64,000 nucleotides of DNA from Pedobacter nyackensis (GTDB lineage Bacteria > Bacteroidota > Bacteroidia > Sphingobacteriales > Sphingobacteriaceae): contig NZ_FWYB01000001.1 in the NCBI RefSeq assembly GCF_900176505.1, forward strand, positions 33,390-97,389, in the 5' to 3' direction. The notes beneath the pieces were generated by a model that searched no databases, was not told the origin of the DNA, and saw nothing but the letters and a program-made list of their open reading frames with translations. The position numbers and the translations under genes were made by a program. Shown piece by piece: positions 28,501-36,649 of this stretch; the stretch's first letter is position 1; every line of letters begins with the position of its first letter.

Positions 28501-28763
28501 CTTCTACAAGTACCTATCGCTTATACCGTGGCGACCATATTCGTTTGAGAAATGTTAGCCTGGGTTATGATCTTAAGAATGTTTCATTGTTTAAGCAATT
28601 GGGGTTGAGTAAAGTTTTTGTTTATGGAAGAGCAACCAATTTAGCTACCATTACTTTTGATAAACGATTGCCAATTGATCCTGAAGTAGGTTATTCAGGC
28701 TTTGATGATCAGGATATGCTACAATATAGAACATTCACTTTTGGTATTAATGTCGGACTTTAA
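25575..28763 (+). CDS. SusC/RagA-family TonB-linked outer-membrane transporter
   Basis: A 1062-residue outer-membrane channel that imports large ligands together with the SusD lipoprotein encoded 10 bp downstream. Following an N-terminal export signal (hydrophobic core LLKVSTFSFAVIGLCSAEVSAA, preceded by about 30 extra residues), a carboxypeptidase-regulatory-like domain runs about 75-155 (VSGTVTGVDGEPLPGVSVQV). Then come the plug (LQGQIAGLVAPTTSGQPGANVDIRIRGLGSLS, SVDVLKDAAATALYGSRGSSGVILITTKRG) and the barrel, which ends in a terminal strand (YRTFTFGINVGL). No STN domain, so no FecR-type signalling is expected. Control probably comes from the GntR operator in its promoter. Cargo unknown. 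Confidence 0.95.
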   Translation: MSFKIHIENGAQALFRRITLKPEVARLLKVSTFSFAVIGLCSAEVSAASPGPGVFPKSSYGYRLKENGFRLNGDTKIQSINVSGTVTGVDGEPLPGVSVQVSGSSQATSTDGSGRYQLKDVAEGATLTFKMIGYISQQVVVNRSQINVSLKVDVKTLNEVVITDGYRTTTLAANTSAISSIKGDVMENKPYSTFAQTLQGQIAGLVAPTTSGQPGANVDIRIRGLGSLSLSSSPLIVIDGMIVNSGKLGYNSTTANALAGLNQNDIESVDVLKDAAATALYGSRGSSGVILITTKRGKSGKTQIRVDAEYGSSKAMDNPDAGKVLNAADYAVLFREALTNAGNTPAQVETAAESYGLNSGKSNNWYDLVTRTGRQQQYNVSMNGGTEKTKLFASAGYFQQEATTIASDLKRISGLFNFDHEISKRFQLTAGINFSNVGQNTPYGTQFSGSPTWASRVLRPFQRAYNDDGSINTSIVGNTNFPGIYNPLWIAGNDKKYLSQTRILGNTKLKWNIWDKLNYTSYFSIDYNTLEETLFLNAVMGDGAGLKGRSKNYYTRYFNWLARNQVDYRYDINGDQDFYVTAALGYEAQRSKEYLLAADGFGFPSAQSELTALTNAATPNGAFGQYSNYAFTSLYALADVNFKNKYALSASVRRDGSSRFPTKNQGAYFYSVGGTWNVHQEDFFKKQHIMSSLKLRSSYGTTGNASMTNYSWVPQAGYSSAYSYAGYTGQQYSTSGNVDLRWETSKKFDAGLDVGFVDDRFMLTVDYYYNNIDGLIRNVPTSLTTGFAAVGKNIGAMVNKGWEFTLKGDLLRVNDFKWYTNLNAAFNKNEITHLPENTPVQNGSFYLKEGYGFNTYYMKEFVGVDPQNGDALFYKDEARTETTNKIADAKLILQDKQAIPKVTGGFNNTFSYKGVSLSVDVNYNLGYWVTSAADIYFTNASQYLFNKYQYVFDNRWTTVGQITNVPKFATNPANDPSTSTYRLYRGDHIRLRNVSLGYDLKNVSLFKQLGLSKVFVYGRATNLATITFDKRLPIDPEVGYSGFDDQDMLQYRTFTFGINVGL

Positions 28764-28773
28764 TTAAATTGAG

Positions 28774-30222
28774 ATGAAAACTAGACATACATATATATCC
28801 TTCCTGCTCGTATTGATCACGTTGGGTACCTCTTGTCGTAAAGATTTTTTAAAGGAGGATCCGTCGACTGCAGTTTCGGTAGATAAAGCCATATTAACTG
28901 ATGGCGACATGATGGAGGCTCTTGCGGGGACTTACAGGATTTTGCAGAGTTACTTTTTATTTGGGCGGAATTCCGTTGTTATGGGTGATATCCTGGCAGA
29001 TAATGTTTATCTGAGTAGTTCAAATTCTGGAAGATTGCTCACGCTTAATAATTATTCTTTTGCGGAGGGAGCTACGGAATCCCGTTTTATCTGGACGCAG
29101 AGTTATTACGCCATATTACAAGCGAATAGAATCATTGGTTCCGACTTGAAAGAAAGTGTTAACTCAAGTCAGTTAAGAGGAGAGGCTTATGCTATAAGGG
29201 CTTTGCTTTATCTGAACCTGGTGAACTGGTATGGTAAACCGTATACAGTGAATCCTTCTGCGGACGGTGTTCCTTTGGTTACGATTTCGTCTGATAAAGC
29301 AGGTGTTTTGATTATGCCGGCAAGAAATACCGTGGCTGAAGTTTATGCGCAAATCATTAGCGATTTGGATAAGGCATATAGCATGATGCCGGAAACGCCC
29401 CCGGCTATCCATGTTACAAATACGAATTTTATATCTAAACCTGCAGTTAAGGCGATTCAGGCAAGAGCTTATTTGTATAAAGGTGATTATGAAAAAGCTC
29501 GTGATGCGGCTTTGGTGGTAAAGGGTGCTGGGTATGCTTTAACAACCGGTGGACCTGCTTTTACTGCTTACTGGGCATCAACGCTGCCTAGGACAGATAA
29601 GGTGGAAACTATTTTCGAAATCAGTAATACTGCTGTAGCTAATAATGGTGTTGAGGGGATGGATTGGTTGTATGCCAAAGGGGGTATAGGTGATTACCTG
29701 GTGACTGATGATACTTATGCCATTTATAGTGCAACAGATATAAGAAGAGGTTTGATTTTAAATAGCACAAGGGGCACTGGTGCCAGTGCGTTTCAGGCTT
29801 ACTATGTGAATAAGTATCAGAATGTTGGGGTTGCCGATAGGGATGAAGTAAAATTGTTCAGATATGCAGAGGTGTTGTTAACACTTGCTGAATCTTACGC
29901 CAGATTAGATGATGGAACCAATGCAAGATTGTATTTGAATATGGTGGCTCAAAACCGAGACCCTTTACTTGTTGCTTATACCTATACCGGTCAGGCGCTG
30001 ATTGATGCCATTATATTGGAAAGGCGTAAAGAGTTGGCTTTTGAAGGTTTAAGGTTCTTTGACTTAATGCGGACTAACGTTAGCTTTACCCGTCAAAATA
30101 TGGGTGCTAAGGCTTATTCTTTCTATACAAATGTGGCTACTACAGATTTCAGAAGGTTGCAGCCTATTCCGGAAGTAGAAAGAATAGCTAATCCAACGAT
30201 TGTAAAAAATCCAGGCTATTAG
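28774..30222 (+). CDS. SusD/RagB-family nutrient-binding outer-membrane lipoprotein
   Basis: A 482-residue surface lipoprotein that forms the lid of the SusC channel. The lipoprotein signal ends at LGTSCRKDFLKEDPS (lipid-carrying Cys near residue 21). The TPR-like SusD fold follows (QSYYAILQANRII, QLRGEAYAIRALLYLNLVNWYGKPY, SKPAVKAIQARAYLYKGDYEKARDAA). The family C-terminal block includes ILERRKELAFEGLRFFDLMR and ends RLQPIPEVERIANPTIVKNPGY. It is co-transcribed with the SusC gene and ended by a strong hairpin. Ligand specificity cannot be read from sequence. Confidence 0.95.
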   Translation: MKTRHTYISFLLVLITLGTSCRKDFLKEDPSTAVSVDKAILTDGDMMEALAGTYRILQSYFLFGRNSVVMGDILADNVYLSSSNSGRLLTLNNYSFAEGATESRFIWTQSYYAILQANRIIGSDLKESVNSSQLRGEAYAIRALLYLNLVNWYGKPYTVNPSADGVPLVTISSDKAGVLIMPARNTVAEVYAQIISDLDKAYSMMPETPPAIHVTNTNFISKPAVKAIQARAYLYKGDYEKARDAALVVKGAGYALTTGGPAFTAYWASTLPRTDKVETIFEISNTAVANNGVEGMDWLYAKGGIGDYLVTDDTYAIYSATDIRRGLILNSTRGTGASAFQAYYVNKYQNVGVADRDEVKLFRYAEVLLTLAESYARLDDGTNARLYLNMVAQNRDPLLVAYTYTGQALIDAIILERRKELAFEGLRFFDLMRTNVSFTRQNMGAKAYSFYTNVATTDFRRLQPIPEVERIANPTIVKNPGY

Positions 30223-30269
30223 CATGTATTTAGTGTAGGGGTTCTTGTAAAGATCTCTGCTGTTTTAAA

Positions 30270-30301
30270 ACAATTCCCTGTGGAAAGCCACAGGGAATTG
30301 T
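30270..30301 (+). terminator. Hairpin terminator or processing site after the susCD pair
   Basis: A perfect 14 bp stem (30270-30283 with 30288-30301) and a 4 nt AAAG loop. No long T run follows on the plus strand, so it may be a partial terminator that sets susCD transcript levels above those of the downstream genes. Confidence 0.75.
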
Positions 30302-30342
30302 GAATTATCTTCGGTACTTAATTCTTTTTTTAGCCGCAAAAA

Positions 30343-31470
30343 ATGAACGAAACTAAAACCCGTTTCACTGCATTGGATGTCTTTCGCGGGATGACGATAT
30401 GTTTCATGATTATTGTAATCAGTCCGGGTTCAGGTGCATTGCCTTACTGGCCGCTTGATCATGCCTCATGGCATGGCTTTACACCTACGGATCTGGTGTT
30501 CCCTTCTTTTCTTTTTGCTGTGGGTAATGCTTTGAGTTTTTCGGAAAAGAAATTCGCAGGCTTGTCCTCCGGTCGGGTGTTGTGCCATGTTTTTAAACGG
30601 TCCTTTATTATTTTTCTATTAGGATATTTGATGAGTTGGTTTCCGTTTTACAGATTGGATGCTCATAATGATATTATTCCTTTCCCTATAAGTGAAACGC
30701 GTTATTTTGGAGTGTTGCAGCGCATCGCGATGTGTTATTTGTTAACCGCATTGGCGGTTCGTTACATCGGCCAAAGATTTTTGGTGTATTTGGGGGTAGG
30801 AATACTCTTGTTGTACTGGGGTGCGCTGTTGATGTTTGGAACTGACGATCCTTTTTCTATTCAAGGAAATGCGATAACAAAGCTGGATATCCTGCTTTTT
30901 GGTAGCGCTCATCTTTACTATGATCATGGTGTTTTTGATCCCGAAGGATTACTTAGCACGCTGCCTGCTGTAGTTAACACGTTAGCTGGTTATATGGTTG
31001 GAAAGTATCTCCGGGAAAAGGGTATGTCGCGGGTGGCAATAAGGCCGTTGTTTCTTATCGGGCTTGCTGGAATTGTACTAGCGCTTTTATGGAATACTGT
31101 ATTTCCAATCAACAAAAAAATATGGACAAGTTCCTTCTCGCTTTTAACCATTGGTATTGATCTGATTTTGCTCCCTATATTGGTATTGCTGACTGAAAAA
31201 AAGGAGAGTGAGGGTAAAGATTGGGTTAGTTTTTTTACGGTTTTCGGGAAAAATCCCCTCGTTATATACATGTTTGCGGAGATGTTGTTGATTACCCTGC
31301 GTAAAATCCCGTTGGGTTCAATTAATCTCTACGAACAGATTAATAATGCTGTTTTTCAGGCAATTTTACCCGGTTCTGCGGGTTCATTGCTTTTTGCGCT
31401 TACAAATATGTTATTCTGTTGGTGCGTTGGATGGCTTTTAAATAAGAATAAGATTTATATTAAGGTTTAA
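30343..31470 (+). CDS. HGSNAT-like multi-pass membrane acyltransferase (DUF5009 group)
   Basis: A 375-residue inner-membrane protein with about ten predicted helices. The N-terminal region (LDVFRGMTICFMIIV, LDHASWHGFTPTDLVFPSFLFAVGNAL) closely resembles the catalytic region of human heparan-alpha-glucosaminide N-acetyltransferase. His40 is at the position of the human active-site His. The human enzyme moves acetyl from cytosolic acetyl-CoA across the membrane onto terminal glucosamine. By analogy this protein may acetylate a sugar or amino sugar in the periplasm. It sits between SusCD and a heparinase-fold gene (10 bp gap). Acceptor unknown. Confidence 0.85.
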   Translation: MNETKTRFTALDVFRGMTICFMIIVISPGSGALPYWPLDHASWHGFTPTDLVFPSFLFAVGNALSFSEKKFAGLSSGRVLCHVFKRSFIIFLLGYLMSWFPFYRLDAHNDIIPFPISETRYFGVLQRIAMCYLLTALAVRYIGQRFLVYLGVGILLLYWGALLMFGTDDPFSIQGNAITKLDILLFGSAHLYYDHGVFDPEGLLSTLPAVVNTLAGYMVGKYLREKGMSRVAIRPLFLIGLAGIVLALLWNTVFPINKKIWTSSFSLLTIGIDLILLPILVLLTEKKESEGKDWVSFFTVFGKNPLVIYMFAEMLLITLRKIPLGSINLYEQINNAVFQAILPGSAGSLLFALTNMLFCWCVGWLLNKNKIYIKV

Positions 31471-31507
31471 TTATAGAAGAATGCTGTTCGGTACCCTCGA
31501 TTTGAAA

Positions 31508-34261
31508 ATGATGATGAAAGTGAAAGTAGGTTTTGTTTTTATAATATTATTGAACATAAGTTCATTGGCCGTATTCTCACAGGTGCACCCGTATGTTGTG
31601 GGTGATAAATATGTAAAGCGGTTTCCTGCCGATCAGGCTAAAATCAATACAAAAACTGCAGAAAAAACTTCCGGGTCCGGGAATGAGAATGGGGTGATGT
31701 TGAAAAAGGATGTGGTTTCGATGGTAGATGCTAAATCTTCTGAACCTGATGTGGTGTTTTCTATAAAAGTGCCTGAAGCGGGAACGTATCAAATGTCGAC
31801 TTATGCTGTTCCTGCAGGAGGAGATTTGAAAAAGGATGTGCAGGGAAATCTGATTGCTTTGTATGTGAAAATACAGATTGGAAATGAACGCCCCACAAAA
31901 CGCATTTTATACGATTTGTACCAGGCGGCTAATCAGGTGTCGGGTAAGTTCGAATTGAATGACAAAGATCAACAAGTTAAGCTATGGTTGCCTAAAGGAG
32001 TACAGTTGGGGTATATTGAGTGGAAAAATTATAATGCTCCGGAAGTGCCTGTGACAGCGCGTAATTATGTGCCTAAAATTGTACCGCCAAGCGGTCACCC
32101 GAGGCTTTGGGTAACTGCGCAAACTTTACCAATGGTTAGGAGGCGGTTAACTGAGGGCGAAAATCAACCTGTATGGGCTACGGTTTCTGCTTCAGCGAAA
32201 GTTCCTTATAAGTTTGATTTTGACCCGGATAAGGAAGTCTTTTACCAGGAAGAATTGGAAAAGGCTGCTCAGGTTAAAGCCTTTTATTATCTGATGACAG
32301 GTGATAAAAAAGTAGGGAATGAGGCTGCTCAATTGATGGTCAACTATATGACTATGCTAGAGTTTGGTAATGTGAAGCATGGGGATATTACCCGTGAAAT
32401 AGGGAGGGCTATTTATACGGCGTCGCTGGTTTACGACTGGTGTTATGATTTGTTGAGCGAAAAAAATAAGCAGTTATTGTACGATAAAATGTTAGGATTG
32501 GCCAGAGAAATGGAAATGGGCTGGCCGCCATTTATGGATAGTATTGTTAATGGCCATGGAAATGAGGCGCAATTAAGCCGCGACCTCCTGTCGATGAGTA
32601 TTGCGCTTTATGATAAGAACCCTGAACTGTATAAGTATACTTCTTATGCTATTTTGGAGGATTTAGTGCCTATGCGGAAATTTGAGTACGAGTCTCCTCG
32701 TCACAACCAGGGAGTGGATTATGGAGCCTATCGTTTTGGGTGGGAAATGTATGCCGCCTGGCTTTATTATAGGATGACCGGTTTGTCTGTTTTTGATGAT
32801 AACATCAAGAGCTTGCCTTACTATTGGTTGTATATGCGTTTGCCGGATGGTTATATGTTGCGTGATGGTGATATGTTTAGTGTGAAGTTTGGAGGCGAAA
32901 GACCGCTTTATTGGAAGCAACCGCAAACTATGCTGTTGAGTTCGGCATATGCCAATGATCCGTTGATTAAAGGCGAGTTTGAACGGGAGGGCGGACTACC
33001 TGATAATCCTGTCTTGTTTTTATTGGTGAATGATCCGAAGCTGAAAGCTGATCATAGCCTTAATGCTTTGCCCCTGACTAAAGATTTTGGAACAGTGCTG
33101 GGAGGGATGGTTGCTCGTACAGGCTGGGATAATAGTGAAAGTAGTAATGATGTGATCGCTGAAATCAAAGGTGGGGGCTACCAGTTTGGTAACCATCAGC
33201 AATCGGATGCCGGAGGATTGCAGATTTATTATCATGGCATACAAGTGGGGGATATTGGTTTGTATTTGTCTTATGGCACTCCTTATGATTATAATTTTAA
33301 TAAAAGATCTATCTCACATAGTCTGATGCTGGCTAAAGATCCGGATGAGAAATTGTTGTTCCGTTCAAAATTCGTTGATGGTGGAACGCGGTTTAATCAA
33401 CGTTTCCCATTAACCCCTCAGGAAGTAACATCTGATCCCTGGTTTGATAATGGGAAGGTTTTGTCTGCCGACTTCGGGCCGTCAAAGCTTAAACCTTCAT
33501 ACAGTTATTTCAAGGTGGATTTAACGGGTGCTTATACGGCTAAAATGAGTAATTATACGCGGGGCTTTTGCTTCTTGAATTTAGATAGAGCAGATGTGCC
33601 GGCAGTAATTATTTTAACAGATGATATGACGACTTCAAAGCCAGAATTTCAAAAGTTCTGGCAAATCAATACGCTAAATAAGCCTGAGGAGTCTGATGGA
33701 AGTCTTGTGTTAAAAAATGAGCTTAAAGGTTTGGTGGGAAAAACACATGTGCGTATGTTGGTGCCGTCTGCTGCTGATCGTCAGACTGAGATTTTAAGTG
33801 GGAAAGCTGTCAATAGTACCTTTGGTCAGCAATTTGAAGTTGTTTCACCAAAGGCCGAAGCCAATGGACATCGTATTATGATCTCTCCGAAAAAAGCAAA
33901 TAAACGAGATCGTTTTCTGACTGTGTTTCAAATGACTTCTGGGGATACAGAGCCATTGCCTTTAGATTTTAAGGAAATGGGAGCGTGTTATCAGGTAACA
34001 GTTGCAGATCGGGTTGTGGTGATGAGCTCGGGTTCGGATCTGATCCATAGTTCATTTACGGTGGATGTTCCGGTTGGTGCTGCTTATCAGATTGTTCTTA
34101 CCGGATTGAAGGAAGGATTTTGGAACGTTAGGCGTATAGGGCAGAAGGATAATTTTAACTTCAACGTAGTTCCCGGTAAGCATACAATGAGCTTTCAGGG
34201 AGCAGCAGGGAAATATATTGTATCTTCGGGTAGGTCGTATGAAGGTGTTGATTTAAAGTAA
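31508..34261 (+). CDS. Heparinase II/III-family polysaccharide lyase-like protein
   Basis: A periplasmic protein of about 917 residues. The ATG at 31508 (MMMKVKVGFVFIILLNISSLAVFSQ) is preferred over 31481 because it starts a normal signal peptide. A beta-sandwich comes first (FSIKVPEAGTYQMSTYAV). The alpha/alpha-toroid follows (HPRLWVTAQTLPMVRRRL, DITREIGRAIYTASLVYDWCYD, NGHGNEAQLSRDLLSMSIALY), then a C-terminal beta-sandwich. The block GNHQQSDAGGLQIYY (His563) aligns with heparinase II GDHQHLDAG, but the zinc-ligand His is Gln565. The Asp ligand is present as D582, with the same 17-residue spacing, and a following His is at 604. Acid-polysaccharide cleavage is inferred; loss of one ligand may alter or abolish activity. 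Confidence 0.85.
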   Translation: MMMKVKVGFVFIILLNISSLAVFSQVHPYVVGDKYVKRFPADQAKINTKTAEKTSGSGNENGVMLKKDVVSMVDAKSSEPDVVFSIKVPEAGTYQMSTYAVPAGGDLKKDVQGNLIALYVKIQIGNERPTKRILYDLYQAANQVSGKFELNDKDQQVKLWLPKGVQLGYIEWKNYNAPEVPVTARNYVPKIVPPSGHPRLWVTAQTLPMVRRRLTEGENQPVWATVSASAKVPYKFDFDPDKEVFYQEELEKAAQVKAFYYLMTGDKKVGNEAAQLMVNYMTMLEFGNVKHGDITREIGRAIYTASLVYDWCYDLLSEKNKQLLYDKMLGLAREMEMGWPPFMDSIVNGHGNEAQLSRDLLSMSIALYDKNPELYKYTSYAILEDLVPMRKFEYESPRHNQGVDYGAYRFGWEMYAAWLYYRMTGLSVFDDNIKSLPYYWLYMRLPDGYMLRDGDMFSVKFGGERPLYWKQPQTMLLSSAYANDPLIKGEFEREGGLPDNPVLFLLVNDPKLKADHSLNALPLTKDFGTVLGGMVARTGWDNSESSNDVIAEIKGGGYQFGNHQQSDAGGLQIYYHGIQVGDIGLYLSYGTPYDYNFNKRSISHSLMLAKDPDEKLLFRSKFVDGGTRFNQRFPLTPQEVTSDPWFDNGKVLSADFGPSKLKPSYSYFKVDLTGAYTAKMSNYTRGFCFLNLDRADVPAVIILTDDMTTSKPEFQKFWQINTLNKPEESDGSLVLKNELKGLVGKTHVRMLVPSAADRQTEILSGKAVNSTFGQQFEVVSPKAEANGHRIMISPKKANKRDRFLTVFQMTSGDTEPLPLDFKEMGACYQVTVADRVVVMSSGSDLIHSSFTVDVPVGAAYQIVLTGLKEGFWNVRRIGQKDNFNFNVVPGKHTMSFQGAAGKYIVSSGRSYEGVDLK

Positions 34262-34330
34262 GATACATGGTGTCTTTTGGCTTGTGATTTGCCTGATGGT
34301 TTGCAAAAGCTTGGAATAATGCGTAATATT

Positions 34331-34359
34331 GTTTACTTTTTATATTTAAATTCGTTTAC
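34331..34359. promoter_or_regulatory. GntR operator copy C (autoregulatory site)
   Basis: GTTTAC at 34331-34336 and GTTTAC at 34354-34359 with N17 between. The second half-site ends 10 bp before the GntR start codon, so it suggests autorepression. Confidence 0.8.
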
Positions 34360-34369
34360 ATAATTTGAC

Positions 34370-35008
34370 ATGAAAGAAGATTCGCAATCAAACAAAGTAT
34401 ATTCTGAGCTGCGCAAAAAGATATTGTCTAATCAGATCGTTCCAGGAACAAGGTTAAAGGAAGATGTTTGGGCAACAAAGACGGAGGTGAGCAGGGTGTC
34501 GGTTCGCGAAGCGCTGAATCGTTTATTAGGTGAAGGCTTGCTGGAAACAGGCGAGAAAGGCGGTTATTATGTTAAAACAATGACGGCTACAGATATTCAT
34601 GAAATCCGTGAAATCCGGGAGTTGTTGGAGCTGGGCGCGTTAAGGCTTGCTTTTAATAATGTAACTGATGAGGATATTGCTGAATTGGATAGGATATGTG
34701 ATGATTTTACATTGATGGTAAAAAACGGTTACTTTTCGGGTGCTTGTGAGGCTGATGTAAAGTTCCATGAAACGCTGATTAATATGGCGAGAAATACCAA
34801 ATTGCGACAACTGTATGAACTCAGTAATATTCCGTTGTTCCATTTAAAATTGGGCAGATCGCAAACACATATGGATGATTATGAGTTGACTGATAAGGAG
34901 CATAGGGAAATTTTGAAGGCGCTTAAATCTAAGAGTTTGAAGAAAGCTGAAGAATTTCTCAGCAAACACCTGCTTCGTGGTGAAGTAGCTTCGCTGGAAC
35001 TGGAGTAG
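34370..35008 (+). CDS. GntR-family transcriptional regulator, FadR/FCD subfamily
   Basis: A 212-residue repressor. The N-terminal winged helix (about 8-75) contains PGTRLKEDVWATKTEVSRVSVREALNRLLGEGLLETGEKGGYYV. The C-terminal FCD domain shows candidate metal and ligand residues in EADVKFHETLI, KEHREIL and LSKHLLRGE. FCD regulators typically sense organic or sugar acids and bind short palindromes. It is encoded inside the locus, and its own promoter and four others share the operator, so it is the probable regulon controller. The inducer could be a pathway intermediate such as an aldonate or 2-keto-3-deoxy acid. Confidence 0.93.
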   Translation: MKEDSQSNKVYSELRKKILSNQIVPGTRLKEDVWATKTEVSRVSVREALNRLLGEGLLETGEKGGYYVKTMTATDIHEIREIRELLELGALRLAFNNVTDEDIAELDRICDDFTLMVKNGYFSGACEADVKFHETLINMARNTKLRQLYELSNIPLFHLKLGRSQTHMDDYELTDKEHREILKALKSKSLKKAEEFLSKHLLRGEVASLELE

Positions 35009-35029
35009 TTAAGCTATTTTTTCTTTTGA

Positions 35030-35064
35030 AATGCCGCGGCTTTATTGTCGCGGCATTTTTTTTT
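35030..35064 (+). terminator. Rho-independent terminator after the gntR gene
   Basis: Stem AATGCCGCG / CGCGGCATT (9 bp, 10 nt loop) followed by a run of nine or more T. Confidence 0.9.
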
Positions 35065-35117
35065 GCCCTGAATAGCGAGCATAAAAAAAATAATATTAAA
35101 CGTTTTATCGCTTTGAT

Positions 35118-35146
35118 GTATACAAAAAAGTTATATATTTGTATAC
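35118..35146. promoter_or_regulatory. GntR operator copy D overlapping the promoter of the aminotransferase operon
   Basis: GTATAC at 35118-35123 and 35141-35146 with N17 between. TATATTTG at 35134-35141 is the -7 element and ends on the second half-site. TTTG at 35112-35115 is a possible -33 element, 18 bp upstream of the -7. Confidence 0.87.
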
Positions 35147-35233
35147 AAAGATAGCGTATTGTTGTTTGCTTTCTTAAGACAAGCGTTAATCTTAGTACTG
35201 GTCGTATGATGGAAAATTTAAAACGTAAAGAAA

Positions 35234-36568
35234 ATGATGAATAGTTGGCTAAAATCGGCAGCAATAATTACCAAGAACGAAAAATGGATTCCTGGTGGAG
35301 TTGTTTCACTTAATCGTAAGTCTGAACCTAATATTTGTTTTTCAAAAGGTAAAGGAAGCAGGGTTTGGGATATTGAAGGTAATGAGTATATTGATTATCA
35401 GGCAGGATTCGCAGCGGCTTTCCTCGGGCATAATGATCCTGATGTAAATGCAGCGGTTTTAGCATCTATAAATGACGATTCGGTATTGATGGGAGCTGGT
35501 CCCACTGATCTTGAAGGGCGGTTTGCGGAGTTGTTTTGTAATAGTGTGCCAACCGCAGAGAAATTGCAGATCACAACTACCGGTTCCGAAGCCACCTATC
35601 ATGCCATCCGTATTGCACGGGCTGTAACGGGCAGAGATCATGTGATCATTATGCAAGGTGGATACAATGGCTGGCACAATGATGTGGCGGGAAATGTGAT
35701 TAGTGATTTGAAAGATATTGGTGGTAGGGTAAGTCCGGGCGAATATCCATTCGATTCTTTGTCGGCCGGAATTCCTGAAGAACATAAATCATTGATCCAT
35801 GTTGTTAATTACAATGACCTTGAGTCTATTCAATATATTACTAAGCGTTACCCTGTAGCTTGTTTAATACTGGAGCCTGTTTTACAAAACATAGGTATCG
35901 TAAAACCTGAGTCGGGTTATTTAGAAGGTTTGCGTAAGCTGGCTGATGAAACAGGCTTCCTGCTTATTTTTGATGAGGTGAAAACTGGATTTCGTCATGC
36001 CTTAGGGGGGTATCAAAGCGTTTGCGGAGTGACCCCTGATCTCAGTACTTTCGGGAAAGCTATTGCCAATGGTTATCCGATGGGGGTTATTGCGGGGAAA
36101 GCAAAATACATGGATTACTTTGTGCATCCTGATAAAGAAAAGCGGGTGTTGATTGCTGGTACGTTTAACGCGCATCCTTTAACCACTATAGCAGCTATTG
36201 CTACCCTGAAAAAGCTTTCCTCATCGGAATATTCCGTATATCAGCATGTTGAGAAATTAGGACTGGCCCTGGAAAACGGCTTAAATGATATCCTTTCAAA
36301 ATATGATAAACCTTTTTATGTTGCCCGTCAGGGATCAGCATTTTGTGTTTATTTTATGGATCATGCTCCAAAAGATTTTCACGATATTGCTTTGCATAAT
36401 GATGCTGCTTTTGATAAAACCTATCGCCATAGATTGATAGAGCAAGGGATATTTAATTTTCCGCTGCCTTTTAAACAAGGGAGTATATCATTTGCACACA
36501 GCATGGCAGATATAGAAGAAACATTGGAGAAAAATAAAAAAGTATTATCAGCTTTATTTAATAGGTAA
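35234..36568 (+). CDS. Class III PLP aminotransferase, glutamate-1-semialdehyde aminomutase-like
   Basis: A 444-residue PLP enzyme. The pyridoxal lysine is Lys275 in STFGKAIANGYPMGVIAG. The phosphate-binding region is TTTGSEATYHAIRIAR, and the Asp contacting the ring is in LLIFDEVKTGFRH. The overall pattern (PGGVVSLNR near residue 22, GHNDPDVNAAV) is close to HemL, but the gene is the first of a catabolic operon. It is therefore more likely an aminotransferase or aminomutase acting on an amino sugar acid or amino-acid product of the pathway than a heme enzyme. Expression is expected to depend on operator D. Confidence 0.86.
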   Translation: MMNSWLKSAAIITKNEKWIPGGVVSLNRKSEPNICFSKGKGSRVWDIEGNEYIDYQAGFAAAFLGHNDPDVNAAVLASINDDSVLMGAGPTDLEGRFAELFCNSVPTAEKLQITTTGSEATYHAIRIARAVTGRDHVIIMQGGYNGWHNDVAGNVISDLKDIGGRVSPGEYPFDSLSAGIPEEHKSLIHVVNYNDLESIQYITKRYPVACLILEPVLQNIGIVKPESGYLEGLRKLADETGFLLIFDEVKTGFRHALGGYQSVCGVTPDLSTFGKAIANGYPMGVIAGKAKYMDYFVHPDKEKRVLIAGTFNAHPLTTIAAIATLKKLSSSEYSVYQHVEKLGLALENGLNDILSKYDKPFYVARQGSAFCVYFMDHAPKDFHDIALHNDAAFDKTYRHRLIEQGIFNFPLPFKQGSISFAHSMADIEETLEKNKKVLSALFNR

Positions 36569-36575
36569 TGAAACC

Positions 36576-36613
36576 TGCATAAGCCTACAAATAGCAATAA
36601 ATATGCTTATGCA
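36576..36613 (+). repeat. Inverted repeat in the gap between the aminotransferase and dehydratase genes
   Basis: Perfect 9 bp arms TGCATAAGC (36576-36584) and GCTTATGCA (36605-36613), extended by outer TGAA/TTCA pairs (36569-36572, 36617-36620). There is no T run, so an mRNA processing or stability hairpin is more likely than a terminator. Confidence 0.5.
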
Positions 36614-36649
36614 AGCTTCATAACCATTAAAAATCAAAATTATATACTG

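Noticed and set aside
31508..34261. Classical heparin/heparan-sulfate utilisation locus
   Set aside because: No sulfatase, no unsaturated glucuronyl hydrolase and no other lyase is present, and the zinc site is changed, so heparin is not a supported substrate.
35234..36568. hemL (glutamate-1-semialdehyde aminomutase for heme)
   Set aside because: The sequence is similar, but the gene is first in a GntR-controlled catabolic operon with no heme gene nearby.
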